A DNA stretch of 64,000 nt from Tolypeutes matacus (lineage: Eukaryota; Chordata; Mammalia; Cingulata; Chlamyphoridae), in the NCBI GenBank assembly GCA_026826555.1, contig JAKSZT010054568.1:9822085-9886084 (forward strand), written 5' to 3'. Made by a program: the position numbers and the translations under genes. Position 1 is the stretch's first letter; every line of letters starts with the position of its first letter. The notes under the pieces were generated by a model, which was not told the origin of the DNA, made no database searches, and saw nothing but the letters and a program-made list of their open reading frames with translations. Positions 1-10,960 of this stretch are shown here, one piece after another.

Positions 1-930
1 GGGGGGGGGGGGTGGCGTCGGTCTGCAACTTTGCAAACTGCCATTTCATTCACACCAGGCCCTGCCAGGGGGACGGGGCCGCGGGGGGCTGCGGAGGCCC
101 GCCTGCCACCCGCGCGACCCGCGGCCGCGACGCAGAGCGGGCCGCCCTAGGGAGCTCGCGATCCGCGGGCCTGGGACCCGGCGCATCCCGAAACCCACTC
201 TGCAAAACCGCACCCCCGGGGTGCAAAACATAGCAAGGGGGCCAGGGAACTTTGCAAATGGAAAAGCCTTGATTTCTCTGGGCAGACACCACCAACGGGC
301 ACCCAAGCCACGGACCTCCCCCCAGGTGGGGGCCGGCGCCCCTCGGCATATCCCCGGGAAGGACACTGCTGCCAACGGCGTCTTTTGCACCTCCCTCGCA
401 CCCCGGCCCGCTCTGCCAGGCCCCCAGCAGCGTCCTTCTTACTGGGGGGCCTAAGCTCTGGGCTCCTGGGCACAGTGCAGGGGCGCCGCGCGCGGGGAGG
501 GCGCCCGGGAGCCGTGTTTCCTTGGAGCTGGGGCAGTCGCGACCCAGATTGCCGCGGCGGCGGCGGCGGCCTCGCCCTGCCTCGCTCCCCTCCTCCGCCC
601 CGATCCCTTTCGAAGACCCCCAGCCCCCGGGCAGGGACGCCTCGGCTCCCCGGCAGCTCTTTCGGAGGAGCGCATTTTGTTTCCGATGGAGCCATGACGC
701 CCCCCTGGCAAAGGCAGAGGGCGCAGGGCGGGTCTCTCCGGGCCGGGGTGCCGGCGGGGCGGGCTCCGGCTCCTCCAGGGAAAGCCCGCGGTCGCGTTTC
801 GGACGCAGAGTCGGCCCCCCGGGGACCTCGGGCGCCGCGGGCGCGATCCGCGAGCCGGCCCCGGGCTGGCCTTCCCCGCCGGGCCCGCCGCTCCCGGGGC
901 GCCGGGCGGCCTGCGAGCTCCACTCCTTAC

Positions 931-1180
931 CTCCCGCCGGCGGCCGGAGATCCGGAGGCGACTGCGCGGGGGTCTCCGGGTGGGCCGCGGGGGTGGCGCG
1001 CGGGGGGGTGTCCGCGGGCGGCCGTCCGTGCGGGCCGGCGCCTGGCTCGCGCTAGCTCGGCTGCAACCCCGTTCCCAGGAGCCCCCCGCATCCACCCGGC
1101 GCGTCCAGACAGATGACTGTCACTGGCTGCGCTTTGAAGCTCGGGGGATATTATTAACTGAAAAATCTGACACACCCGCG
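931..1180 (-). other. candidate first exon of an unnamed minus-strand gene
   Basis: On the minus strand the sequence reads CGGGAG followed by GTAAGGAGT, a near-consensus splice donor whose exon ends at plus position 931. It lies inside a CpG island. Upstream on the minus strand is an AT-rich, TATA-like stretch (AATAATAT) at about 1147-1154, the only such stretch in otherwise GC-rich DNA, which would suit a start site roughly 25-60 bases further in. A short open frame (927-1175) ends exactly at the TAA inside the donor, so it has no stop within the exon, but it matches no protein I know. The exon may be entirely 5' UTR. The 5' limit given here is a guess. Downstream exons would lie left of this window. 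Confidence 0.4.
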
Positions 1181-1257
1181 GGGCGGGGAGAGAAGGGGGC
1201 TGCGGCGCAGGCCAGGGGGAGGGGGAAAGGCCGAGGGAGGCAGCTTTACCCCGCCCT

Positions 1258-1279
1258 CCTGATTTCCATAAAAATCAGG
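1258..1279. promoter_or_regulatory. inverted repeat in the CpG island
   Basis: Two perfect 8-bp arms, CCTGATTT and AAATCAGG, flank a 6-bp AT-rich spacer. The element is a sharp AT-rich interruption in GC-rich DNA, upstream of the candidate minus-strand exon. It could bind a dimeric factor. No function is established from sequence alone. Confidence 0.35.
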
Positions 1280-2050
1280 GGAGGCGCCAGGGCTTTCGCG
1301 CCAAAGCCACTTGCTTTTCTTCTTTGCAGAAAGCAGGCTGCAGCGCTGGGGAGCCCGGGGTGCGCTCCTCCCGCCCTCGCGGACCCCCGGGCGTGCACCG
1401 GGTGCGCTCTGCAAACCAGCTGCGCGCCGAGCCGTGCGCTGCAAGCGCCCGCCCTGCAAGCCTGGCAAGCGCCTGGCATTCGAAAGAAATTTCCGGAGGG
1501 CTGGGCATGGGGGGGGCGAGGGGGGAGGGCGCCCGGCTCCCGCCCCGGCTGCGTCTGCGCGCGGGGCCGGCGGCCTGCAAAGCTGGGCGGCGGGGGCTGC
1601 TCGAGGGGAAGCTGGGGGAAGGCAGGACCCGGCGCGGGAAGGGGGCAAACGGGAGGGACGGGACGCTCCCGCCCAGAGCCAGGACCGCAGGAGGTTTCCA
1701 GTTTCCAACGGAGAGGGGCGCCCCCCTTGTTTGAAAATCAATAACGAGCCGCAGACCGGGAGGGTGGCGCCGCGGCGGGTTCCTCGGCCGAAGGCGACAC
1801 CTCGCGGAGACCCAGCAGAAAGCGGGGCCGCCCCGCACCTCTCCCCGCCGGCCCGGGCTCCCGAGGGGCCTGCAGCGCTCCCGCCGCCCCCAAGGCTGCC
1901 TTCTCCCAGAGGAGGGGGTGCCAGCCACAGCCCCTCGAGTCCGGGCCTCGGCCCGCGCGGCTGGGATCCGGCGTTAGAGATGGGGGGCGGCTCGGGGGGC
2001 TGTTTGAGAAATAGTTACAAAAGCGCCTAAAACCGTGCCCGGCACTAAGC

Positions 2051-3779
2051 CCCGTGCAGGTGTCGGCTGTTGAGGCTGTTCCTCCCGGATTTGGGCAGAT
2101 GCTCCCCGGGAATCTAAGGGCCTGCCCGGCGGTCTTTGCCCTCCGCCATCCCCCCGCCGCCACGTCCACTCGGGTCAAGCTATCTTACGGGAGGGTTTGA
2201 TGAGGAGTGGGGTTCAGAGGCTATTGTCCCCACCCCGGAACTGCCCGGAAACAACGCCAGCCCCTGGGCATCCCCATCCCCAGCGAGCCAGGGGTCAGCC
2301 CCAAGCACATTCCTCCCAATTGTTGGGGGAGGGGGACGCCCCTGGATTGGGTGGGAAGGCTTCTGGCCCCCGTTTCCTTCCCAAGTGGCAGTGCCACTCG
2401 CCCCCATTCATCTCCACCTTCAAGCCTGTGAAAGGAGGGGATGCAAAGGCTCTGGGACCCATAAAATGCTCCCGTATTAGCATTTGTGAAGGGTCTTCCT
2501 GGCCGATTCCCAGGGCTCTAGGAAGTGGCCCAGGAATGAGGGCCAGCTGCCCTTGCAGGCACCTTTATCATTACTATGGCTCCCATATGTAAAGCCTTCC
2601 GCTTTGCAAAGCTCTTCACACCCCACCTCTGCTTTGCCCTGACGCCCCGGTCCTCCTGCGGCATTCTCCCCCGGGCATCCGGGATTGTCCTCAGAGCGCT
2701 GGCCGGGTCTGTAATTGCATGTGTGAAGGACACGGCCTCGGTCTCCCTTGCCTGCCCGGGAGCTCCCGAGACGAGGTCCTGCCTGTCCTGCTGAGTTCGG
2801 CAACCTCGGGGCAGGGCAGGGCACCGAGCTCGGCAGCGCCCCGGCTTGCTCCAGGCAGAGGCCTCCCAGTGACTCCAAGGTGCCTAGGTTGGCAGAGGCG
2901 CGACTTCAAGAGCTTCAGGCTCACCAAAATGGCAGCACTGCCACCACAGGCAAAGGCTGGCCTCCGCCGAGTCCAGACGGCCACCCTCATCCACGCTTGC
3001 TGGACCAGCGCCCTTGGCCACCCCACTGCTGCTTGGGCGAGGGAGGGAAAGGGGAGCAGGGAGGGAGAGCAAATCATCCTTCTGGACCTCCATCTCCTTT
3101 TAATCCAAGCCAATTATTACTATCAGCCTGAATCTGAAGGCCACCGGAATGTTAAAATGCAGCAAGTATTTATTGGTTCCTTCATTTGTAAATGGAAAGA
3201 GAAAACTTCCTCTTGCCAGTCCCGCCTGCCTCTAGAAAGTTCTCTCTCAAGTGGCTGAGTCAGCCTCTAGAGCGGCTGCAGTGGCTCAGGGCGCCCAGTC
3301 CAGAGCCCTGAGCTGGGTGCCGAGCTGTGAGCTGTCAGCCACACGTGGCTCCACTGGGCCCGAGGGACAAGCACACCTAAAAGGGACGTTTCCGTCTAAC
3401 GATCAGCTGATAGGACAGTTACACAAAGGGCTTGGCTTATAAATAAGGAGATTTTTGAATGGGAGGTAGTTTTGGTCTACAAATCCCTCTTTACCAAAAA
3501 TTAAAAAAAAAAAAATTTTAAGGTGGGAAGGAGGAGGGGAAGAGAAAGAAAATTCAGAAGGGTGTAAACCACTATTGGCTAGGAGATAAAACCTCTGGAT
3601 GTTTCTTTCCAGGTCTTGGGTTAAAAATCTGCCTCCCAGCCCCAGAGGCCTCAGTTTCTCCCAGGAACTTGACATTGGGTTTCTTTCTCCCCCCAAAAAT
3701 GTGCAAGATTTTCTGATTAAATAATTTTTTAAATCCCTGGGATCAATTTGCTCTTCATTTGGAATAAAATAAAGCTTAA
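2051..3779. other. unique DNA, no gene seen
   Basis: Moderately GC-rich sequence tapering away from the island, with scattered CpG up to about 2900. Around 2550-2640 it resembles a worn MIR-type fragment. From about 3450 it becomes AT-rich, with an A-run near 3505. No splice-bounded open frame that I recognise. Confidence 0.5.
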
Positions 3780-3975
3780 GGGAAGCGGCTGTGGCTCAAT
3801 CAGTGGGGCTCCCGTTTACCATATGGGAGGCCCCGGGTTCGGTTCCCAGGGCCTCCTGGTGAAGGCAGGCCCACCCGCGCAGCGTGGTTAGCTGACCCAG
3901 CGAGCACAAGCAGCAAGGGGGGGATAAATGAATAAATAAATAAAATCTTTTAAAAAAATAAAAAATAAAAAAAAT
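3780..3975 (+). mobile_element. DAS-type tRNA-derived SINE, full length
   Basis: The head begins GGGAAGCGGCTGTGGCTC and carries a pol III A box (3792-3806) and B box GGTTCGGTTCC (3836-3846), followed by the GCTGACCCAGCGAGCACAAG body and an (ATAA)n/A-rich tail. It is flanked by a perfect 12-bp target-site duplication AATAAAGCTTAA at 3768-3779 and 3976-3987, the mark of L1-mediated retrotransposition. The copy is close to identical with the one at 44170, so it is young. SINEs of this kind are known from armadillos. Confidence 0.93.
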
Positions 3976-3999
3976 AATAAAGCTTAATATCTGCTTTAC

Positions 4000-4985
4000 C
4001 CAATCACCACCCCCAACAACAGCAAAAGGTTGGATAGAAGATTTAAATGGAAAAAATAAGATTAGAAAAATATTAGAAGAAAATATTGGTTCGAGTCCTT
4101 TCTAAGTAAGACAGCAGGGGAACCAGAAAGGAAAAACTTAACATATTGGACTAAAATAAAAGTTAAAACATTTACAGTTAAAACATACCCTGAACAAAGT
4201 CCAACAGAGCGATGGAAAATACCTTCCACATATAAAGAGAGAAAGTTTATCCAGTGTATACAAAGAGCTCTTACAAATTGATTAGGAAAAAAAACAGCCA
4301 GCTAGAGAGATGGGCTCAGGATATGAGCAGGGAATTCAAGGAATAGGAAATGCAAATGGTCAATAAACATATGAAAAGATGCTCAACTTCACTAGTAGCC
4401 AGGGAAATGCAAATTAAATCTCAGAGATTAACATTTCTTGGTCTAGCAGATTGGCTCACAGGGTTAGCAATGCTGGGAGGGTGAGGCAGGGGAGGGGCGG
4501 GGCGGGGTGGGGCTCTCATATACCCCAACTGTAAAGAGCATTTCACGTCCCACTCTTCGGAGTCCATCCTACGAGGAATGGTAGCACAAATACATAAACA
4601 AAGATGCGCATTACAGCATTGTTCTCAAAAGCAAAAATAGTGTAAACAGGCTAAAGTCCCATCAGTAGACAAACAATAACTCTGTTACAGTATATCCATG
4701 CAGTAGGACTTTTCTCAAAAGTCCCCAAAAAGAATTAGACCTATAGGTACCGACTTGGAAAATACCCATTAGTATGAAAGGAAATATGCAAGATAAAGGT
4801 CAGTATGTCTGGCATCCTGGCCATATGTGTAATTAGATATGTCACATATATCCAGTAACGATCTGGGAAGAATGGACAACGGTGGTTTCCTTTGAGGTGT
4901 GGAATTGGGCAAGTGGAGAGAGAAACTCCTTTTTTAATTTGAAAAGCAGTGGGAATATGAGGGAGTTTACATTCTGTGTGTTCCA
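4000..4985 (+). mobile_element. old L1 fragment, 3' end, sense
   Basis: Phrases typical of the mammalian L1 3' region appear in order: AACATATGAAAAGATGCTCAAC followed by a GGGAAATGCAAATTAAA-like stretch, a degenerate target-description segment, CATGCAGTAGGACTTTT, and GGTGGTTTCCTTTGAGG near the end. It is heavily mutated with no long frame. A G-rich stretch at about 4475-4515 (repeated GGGGCGGG/GGGG) interrupts it and could form a quadruplex. Confidence 0.65.
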
Positions 4986-6147
4986 TTACTCCCCAGTGCA
5001 GCTCCCCATTTGGGGGAGGCACCCCCAAAGTTCTCTGTTGTTCTCAGGGCTGCTTGCTGACCCGAGTCCACCAGCTGAGGGTGGGTCAGAGAGTGGTGGG
5101 CGGGACAGAATGGGGACAGGCTTAATGAGAAGTGAAAGCAAGACAGCCAAAGCCATGCAACGGGTGTGATGTTGGATGTGCCTCAAGCAAAGCATACCCA
5201 CCTGGAGCGCATTCTGGGGGTGGGGGGTTTGCGTTGGCACAATTATATTTAAAACAAAATCATCCTCATTTCATGCCAGCAGCCAGGTTACAGATTTAGC
5301 AAATCTGTCCAGCAAGCTTTCCTCTCCCCAAAGGCTGCGGCGTGAGCCTCCTGCCCAGCAGCTCCAGTGTCCCCTCCACTGGGAAGCTTTCGCTCTGGCT
5401 GGATCGCACTGCAGAAAGGTGGGTGCAGAAGTGCCTGCGGGTGCCTGGTGGCATGGCCTCCTCTGCTAAAGGCCACGGGGCCCGGCTCCGCGAGCCGGGA
5501 AGACCGGGGGACGCTCTCCCGCAGCCTCCCGCCCGCACTGGCCGGCGCAGGAGAAGGGCTGGCAGCCAGGGCAGCCGGGTCTCAGCAGGCGCAGGCTCCC
5601 CGGGCCTGGCCAGCGCGCCCATCTGCCTCGAGGAATGCGGGGTACGCGCCACAGTCCATCTTCCTTTCTGGGATTACCCGTTGTTTCCAGACCTTCTCTT
5701 CAATGCCTGGGAACTGATGGATGAGCTCACCCAGGGATTCTCCCTAAATTCTCTCTGAATGCTGGGGACACTCCCAATAGCTTTTTTTTTTTTTTTGGGG
5801 GGGGGGGCGCTGTTTGAAATGACTGGGGGTCCTTTCAGTTTCTTGGTGATCAGTGGTAGCTCTCATCCAGTCTGCCCATTTCCAGAAACCTCTTCTTGCC
5901 CAGAAAGTCTTTTCTTTTGTTTTCTGCCCATTAAATATCCTTTCCTCAAAGTTCTTTCAGGAAGGAACCCCGAATCCTGGCCTCCCTTCCCCCAAACCCA
6001 CCCCTCCCCGTCGCCTTTGCCTGCCTGCCTCCAGCTAGCAAAGCCCACCCAGCATTGCCTTTTCAGGGCCCGATGGGCACCTTCCCATTTCCCAGGCATC
6101 TGTGCGAATGGCAGCTAGCACCGAGCTCGGAGCCACCCTGGACAACC
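4986..6147. other. unique DNA, no gene seen
   Basis: Mixed composition. 5330-5650 is locally GC- and CpG-rich with several open frames but no convincing exon boundaries. A T15G11 homopolymer block lies at 5782-5807. I see no recognisable repeat or gene in the remainder. Confidence 0.45.
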
Positions 6148-6240
6148 CAAACAGCCTCTCCGAGCCTCAATTTCTGCACCTCTGAGTTAGCAGCTGCGAG
6201 GATTAGGTGAGGGCCAAGTGCCTGGCAGGCACTCAGGGGA
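6148..6240 (+). mobile_element. MIR SINE fragment
   Basis: CTCCGAGCCTCAATTTCTGCACCTCTGAG-type core, then GGATTAGGTGAG and GTGCCTGGCAGGCACTCA, matches the 3' half of the ancient tRNA-derived MIR element. Confidence 0.55.
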
Positions 6241-6559
6241 GGCTAGTCTTCAGTCTTCCTTCTCCCGACCTTCTCCTGGGACTCAGAAAATCCTGCCTCA
6301 CTGGATCACCTCCTTGTGGCTCCAGGTCGAGCTTGCAGTTTTCATACAATTAGCCAACAATGTGCATTCATTTCTCCTTTCTCCACCCAGAACTCTGTCA
6401 TCTGATCGCTGCCCTCGCTTTTCTCAGCTTGTGCATTACTGGAGTAACTTTTCACTTGGAAGAAGCCATCGCAAGTTGAGGTGGTATAATTCAACAGCAA
6501 GAGCGAGTGCCAGACCGCAGAGGAGGGACTTGATTTCTTCAAGGCGCTTTGCTGAGGGG

Positions 6560-6655
6560 CCTTTGATTAGTCTTAGCCTCTCTTGGCCTTTGTTTCCTGA
6601 TCTATAAAATGGGAGAATGAGTCCTGTCTCTGCTCTCATTCTGAGGATTATGGCA
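6560..6655 (+). mobile_element. MIR SINE fragment
   Basis: CCTCTCTTGGCCTTTGTTTCCTGATCTATAAAATGGGAGAATGA is the diagnostic MIR central core (CCTCAGTTTCCTCATCTGTAAAATGGG in the family), followed by a CTGAGGATTATG segment. Confidence 0.6.
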
Positions 6656-6689
6656 TTGCTAGAGCACTGGGTTTAGATTCAGGAATTGA

Positions 6690-6840
6690 GTTGACCGTGC
6701 TGCTTCTGCGGTTTCCGTATGGTCTTAGGCAAGTCAACTTCCATCAGCCTCCGTTTTCTCATCTGAAGACAGGACCAATAATACTTCTCCTAACTGCTAC
6801 GATAGGGTAGATGTGAGATCCAGAATCAAAGCAAGCCCAT
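6690..6840 (+). mobile_element. MIR SINE
   Basis: Contains TCTTAGGCAAGTCAACTTCC, CCGTTTTCTCATCTGAAGAC and a GATAGGGTAGATGTGAG stretch in the order and spacing of the MIR core and 3' part. It lies next to another MIR piece at 6560, so this is probably a cluster of independent old insertions. Confidence 0.6.
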
Positions 6841-8019
6841 GTGTGTATGACTTTGCATTGTCCAAGAAATTAAGGGAGTGACCAGTCTAATGAAGCAAGT
6901 ACTTGAAAAATGGTAACATCTCTACACACAAGCAGTTTGGGATTCTTTGTGAAGTTACTAAAACAGGGCGGTTTGGGATGGACACTTTAGAATCATCTTA
7001 GATACGTATGATGGTCATATTTCCTGGTAAGTGGTATCAAATCCAAAAACCTGTCAAAGGGACAGATGGCATTCTTAGCACAAAAGAGGAAACCAATTAG
7101 AAGTTAAAATACATCAAAATGTGAACTTGTAAATGCTAACGAATTGTTTCGGTTTGGAGGAATGAGCTGTTTTCCCTCCTTCCTGCTCACAGGCCACGGG
7201 CTGTTTAAGATCTAGGGAAACCTTACACAGCCTTGATTTCGAACTTCCCTGCCTAGCCATGTCCTGCAGCTCAGAAATGAGCACCCAACCCCAGGCTTCG
7301 GAAGAGATGTCCAAATACTGCCCTTGCACTCATTCAGTTTACCGACAAGCACTTTTTCAAGGCACTCACAAGCCAGTGAGGGTGTAGAGAAAGAAACAGA
7401 AAAGTCCAATTAAACTTACTGTGTGCAATGGAGGATCGCAAAGACGAAGGAAACTCCACCTCACCTGGGGGAGCGGAACTTTACTTCACAGACTGACAGA
7501 TGTTTGAGCCCTGGGAAGAGAAACAAGAGTTTGCCCAGGAGATAAGGGAAATGGGGTTGTATTAGTCAGGACGGGCAAGGCATGCTGTGGTAACAAAGGA
7601 GCCCGAATATCGGTGATTTAATACAACAAAGGCGTACATTTTGCTCCTTTAACGTGTCACGGGATTCTTGTGAAAGGGGCAACCCTTGTGAAAGAGGGAA
7701 ACAGCAAGGAGGCAGAAGCCCAATCAAGGGCACAGCGGGATGGGTGAAGGTCGTGCCCCGAGGGACAAAAGGGTTTGGGGAAAAAGACTGAGTGCATCAT
7801 TCTCCCAGAGAAGACTCATAATCTCAAAGTCTAAAAATAAGTCTTTTGAGAGGAAGAGAGGTGTCCTAAGTGAGTAGTGTGTGGCTCCAGCTGACTGGTG
7901 TCCAGTTACCTGAGGACAGAAACCTGCCTGACCTCAGAACCCGCATGAATATCCACCCTCCACGCTGCCTCTCAGGGGCTGTAAGGTGTGCTGCAGGGCA
8001 GGGAGGGCACTCGTGAGCT
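6841..8019. other. unique DNA with a possible LTR relic
   Basis: No gene seen. At 7559-7690 the sequence TGTATTAGTCAGGACGGGC, followed by GGTAACAAAGGAGCCCGAA and a GTGATTTAATACAACAAAGG stretch, resembles the reversed 3' end of a mammalian MaLR-type LTR (normally ending GGAAACTAATACA). The other end cannot be placed. Confidence 0.35.
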
Positions 8020-8235
8020 CTTTTATTTATTTTTTTTTTTTTCAGTTGAAGATACTTAATTTTTATTTTTTATTTTTTATTTTTATTTATTTATTTATTT
8101 TTTATTATGGGTAAAAATCAAAATTCTCACAATACATACAAACATTTGCATAATGATATATAAATATATATGCATATATGTGTATTTGCTTACAAAAATG
8201 TTATTTATATATATATATATACATATATTTTAAGA
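8020..8235. repeat. AT-rich low-complexity and (TA)n tract
   Basis: Long runs of T with interspersed A (TTTATTTATTT units) are followed by ATATATAAATATATATGCATATATG and a (TA)n run near 8208-8222. No coding or regulatory meaning can be read from this. Confidence 0.8.
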
Positions 8236-8261
8236 GGTGCTTAGATTATCCTTTTATTTTT

Positions 8262-8487
8262 TTAAAACCATATTTCTCCCCCGTCCCCTGAGGTGGCCTC
8301 CTCGTCTGTCTGCTGGTTGTTTCCACTCGTTGTCTGCTTGCTGTGTCTGCTTGCTGTGCCTGCTTGTTTCTGCTCGTTGTGTCCACTTGTGTGCTTGTCT
8401 TCTTTTAGGAGGCACCAGAAGCTGAACCCAGGACCTCCCATGTGGGAGGCAGGCATCCAACTGCTTGAGCAACATCCACGCCACAAG
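8262..8487 (-). mobile_element. DAS-type SINE with expanded internal repeats
   Basis: On the minus strand the tRNA-like head (GCTCAAGCAGTTGGATGCC, then a CCTGGGTTCAGCTTCTGG B-box region) is followed by a body made of repeated GCAAGCAGACA/GCAAGCAGGCA units, seen on the plus strand as TGCTTGCTGTGTCTGCTTGC repeats at about 8310-8400. Target-site duplication ATC(C/T)TTTTATTTTT lies at 8248-8261 and 8488-8501 with one mismatch. It differs in body structure from the copies at 3780 and 44170, so it belongs to another DAS subfamily. Confidence 0.85.
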
Positions 8488-8501
8488 ATCTTTTTATTTT
8501 T

Positions 8502-9984
8502 CATGATGCCTCATGGTACCTGGCACAAACGAGGTACTCCGTCAATATTTGTGGAATGAATGGATGAATTTCTCTCTGTTCTCCCAAAGCAAGACTGACC
8601 CATCTCTATGTACATAAATGGGATGTCAGAATCAGCATTCTAGGGAGAAATTAGGCAACAGACCAATTGTTTTAAGCTGGATTACAGTAGCAAAACTCTT
8701 TATTAATAAAAACAAATAAATAATTTTGACACTAAGCCCAAATTAAAAAGCAAAATAAAAACAAGATAAAAGTGGAATGGCTTTGGATGACAGGGGGTCG
8801 GGGGCCTGAACCCCAGAACTCTGCCTTTTTCTGGCTCTCTCACACAAGTGTCTCTAGAGGAACTTCTGAGAATCTTTCAAATTTTCAAACCCAGATTGAA
8901 AGCCACACACTTAGGTAAATCATATCACACAAACAACAAAACGCCAGTGTTCTCGTGAAGCCGGTTTCTGGATTTCATCTCTCCATGTTGAAATCTGCAG
9001 CTGGTTATCTCCATTCTCCTTTGACGGGGTCGGGAGATGCATTTAGTTTCACGGTTTCAGGGGAAAGGAATGAAACGGTCAGAAGAACGATATGCAGTTC
9101 CCATGCGTAAAGGAGGCTAAGAGAAGCCACTGGCTCCAATAGCCCCAATAGTCCCAATAGTCAGGGCCAGGGGCTGGGGTGCCTCTGAAGGGCAGATTAG
9201 CCAGGCAAGGTGCCCAGGGCCTGGAGGGGGTGCCCCAGCCATGTCACCTTTCCCGAGGAAGACGTCCATTCCCTCCACGGTCCAGCTGCTGGGGACACTG
9301 GGGAGAAAGCAGGGGACGCCTTGCCAGCCAGCCCCTCCCCTCCTGCTGGTGAATGGCCCCTGACCCCACAATACTCCCCCCCTGTGGAGTCCCCTGGGGA
9401 GGGCTCCCAGCTGTGCTCATTGGAGCCAAGGAGAGCCGGACCCTCGGCAGAGGGAATGTCTGCTTGTCCTACTCGGCGCACCAGGGGCAATGGGGCCGAG
9501 TGGGGGGCTTTCAAGGACCTGGGCCCGCCGCCCAGAAGGCTGGATGGAAAGGGCAGGCTCGCGTCCCCCTGCCCTCTCTCTTCTCCACCGAACCCAAGGT
9601 CAGCCCTGGACAGCTGGAAGCCCTCGGCTCCCCTCTGACCAGGAGGAGAGGCCTTTTCATCCTGTGCCTTCGTGGGCGCCCGCTGAGCCCCTGACCACCT
9701 CCATTCCCCTGCCAGACTGTCTCCAGGCAGCCGCGGGTCAGTGCCCTAGGGGCAGGCGGATCCCCAGGCCGAGGGGGCGCTGCTCCCCGCCGTGCGGGCT
9801 CCACTCCGTCCCCTGGCTTCTGGCACACAGAGGTGCTCGGGGAACACTGGTGGCCTCTTGGCAGCCTTGTTGGGGTGAAAGAGAGAGTCCCAGAGCGCGT
9901 TCCTCCAAAACTGAGGACGAAACCTCACCTCTACACGAGACAGAAGCTCAAATGCAGAGCAGGCATTTCGCCCCCTTCCACGAG
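8502..9984. other. unique DNA, no gene seen
   Basis: An AATAAA-rich segment at 8690-8765 could hold polyadenylation signals but has no supporting 3' UTR context. A small tandem of CCCAATAG units lies at about 9138-9160. 9200-9900 is GC-rich with overlapping open frames in several phases and no clear exon. Confidence 0.45.
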
Positions 9985-10090
9985 CTCGCCCCACCTGGCC
10001 TCTCTGAACCTCAGTTTCCTCACGTTTAAAAGGGGGTGGTGGACTCTCCCTCCCTGCAGGGGTGCTGTCAGTGCCAGCTACGAAACAAAT
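9985..10090 (+). mobile_element. MIR SINE fragment
   Basis: GGCCTCTCTGAACCTCAGTTTCCTCACGTTTAAAAGGGGGTGGT matches the MIR core closely, followed by a CTGTCAGTGCCAGC segment. Confidence 0.65.
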
Positions 10091-10179
10091 GCCGAGGCAC
10101 CACGGACTCGCAGAGTTGGCGGTTTGGGCGGCGAAGCTGTCGCCCTTCATCTAGGATCCAATCCCCCACCCACCTAACC

Positions 10180-10430
10180 CGGCTGTTCTCCCACCTGCTC
10201 TCTGGTTGCTGCGATATTTTAGAGATGAAATGGTCAGCTAGTAACGTGAATTTTTCAGTTTTCACCCCCCTGTTTAGAATCACGGTCGCGAGGAAATCAT
10301 CGCATTTCACGGGCGTTACTTCTAAAACCCGTCGGAATAAAACAAGGTGAAGAGAAAGAAGCCTGGGCTCCTGCGCCGGCACAGAAACGCTCCGTCAAGT
10401 AGCGGCAGATGAGAAGGGAAGTTGCAGCAC
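10180..10430. other. unique, conserved-looking CpG-bearing segment
   Basis: Around a stretch of TTTTCAGTTTTCACCCCCC and ATCACGGTCGCGAGGAAATC the sequence has mixed AT and CpG-containing words (CGGTCGCG, CATTTCACGGGCG, CCGTCGGAATAAAAC), no repeat signature and no simple composition bias. Retained CpG outside an island suggests either protection from methylation or purifying selection. It could be a distal regulatory element. There is no open frame with recognisable homology. Confidence 0.3.
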
Positions 10431-10769
10431 CATATTTTTGAAAGCGAAAAGTGATTCCTGCTCGTATCTGCCCACTGGAAGGGCACACGCCAAACCGTTG
10501 GGCTGAACCATTGGAAGGAGGATCCAGGTGGAGAAAGAGTGAGGCTTTCACTCTTTTACCTATTCTTTGAATTTTTTAAAAAAAACATGATTGGGTATTA
10601 CTTTTTCAATTAACAATTTTTTCCTGAACATCAACAGACGCTTTAAATCTACGGCCTTGAAATATATTTTACTAGATTGTATATGTCTGTTCTTACCGTC
10701 TAACATTTCTGAACCCATTAAATGAGCATCCTGTGCCGTGTCGAAAACTGGAGTCTGCAAGCCCAGTGG

Positions 10770-10960
10770 CTCCAAATACTGAGCACCTGCGACGTCTCGG
10801 GCTGGATGCCAGACACTTTCTAGACATTTCCCCACCCAAGCCGCCCCGCAGCCCTACAAGGTTAATTATTTTCACACCCACTTTCCCCATGAGGTACCTG
10901 CAGCCCAAGATCTCGCCTTAGTGGCAGCGCTGGAGTCTAACGGGGCCTGGCTCCAGAGCT
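10770..10960 (-). mobile_element. MIR SINE, nearly full length
   Basis: In minus orientation the order is tail (CTGAGCACCTGCGACG), the ACAAGGTTAATTATTTTCACACCCA block, the core CCCCATGAGGTACCTGCAGCCC, then a GGCAGCGCTGGAGTCTAACGGGGCC head region. This matches the reversed MIR/MIRb layout. Confidence 0.6.

Larger units (their letters stand above)
1..2050. promoter_or_regulatory. CpG island, probable promoter
   Basis: The segment is very GC-rich and keeps a high density of CpG dinucleotides, including GCGCGC, CGGCGG and many CCGCCC/GGGCGG boxes. Elsewhere in the window CpG is depleted, as is usual in mammalian DNA. Such islands normally mark promoters and first exons. Many overlapping long open frames occur on both strands here; this is expected where TA-rich stop codons are rare and is not evidence of coding. 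A minus-strand splice donor at 930/931 argues for leftward transcription. The window starts with a G run, so the island may be clipped on the left. I do not recognise the gene. Confidence 0.8.

Noticed and set aside
1..12. G run at the window start as a telomeric or special structure
   Set aside because: Only twelve G with no repeat unit following. More simply a homopolymer or fragment edge.
1..1930. Many long overlapping open frames on both strands
   Set aside because: They lie in very GC-rich CpG-island DNA, where stops are rare, have proline/arginine/alanine-biased composition, overlap in all phases and lack recognisable homology.
3780..3860. tRNA gene (A and B boxes present)
   Set aside because: The tRNA-like sequence is followed by a SINE body and A-rich tail and is bounded by target duplications. 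It is a DAS SINE head, not a cellular tRNA gene.
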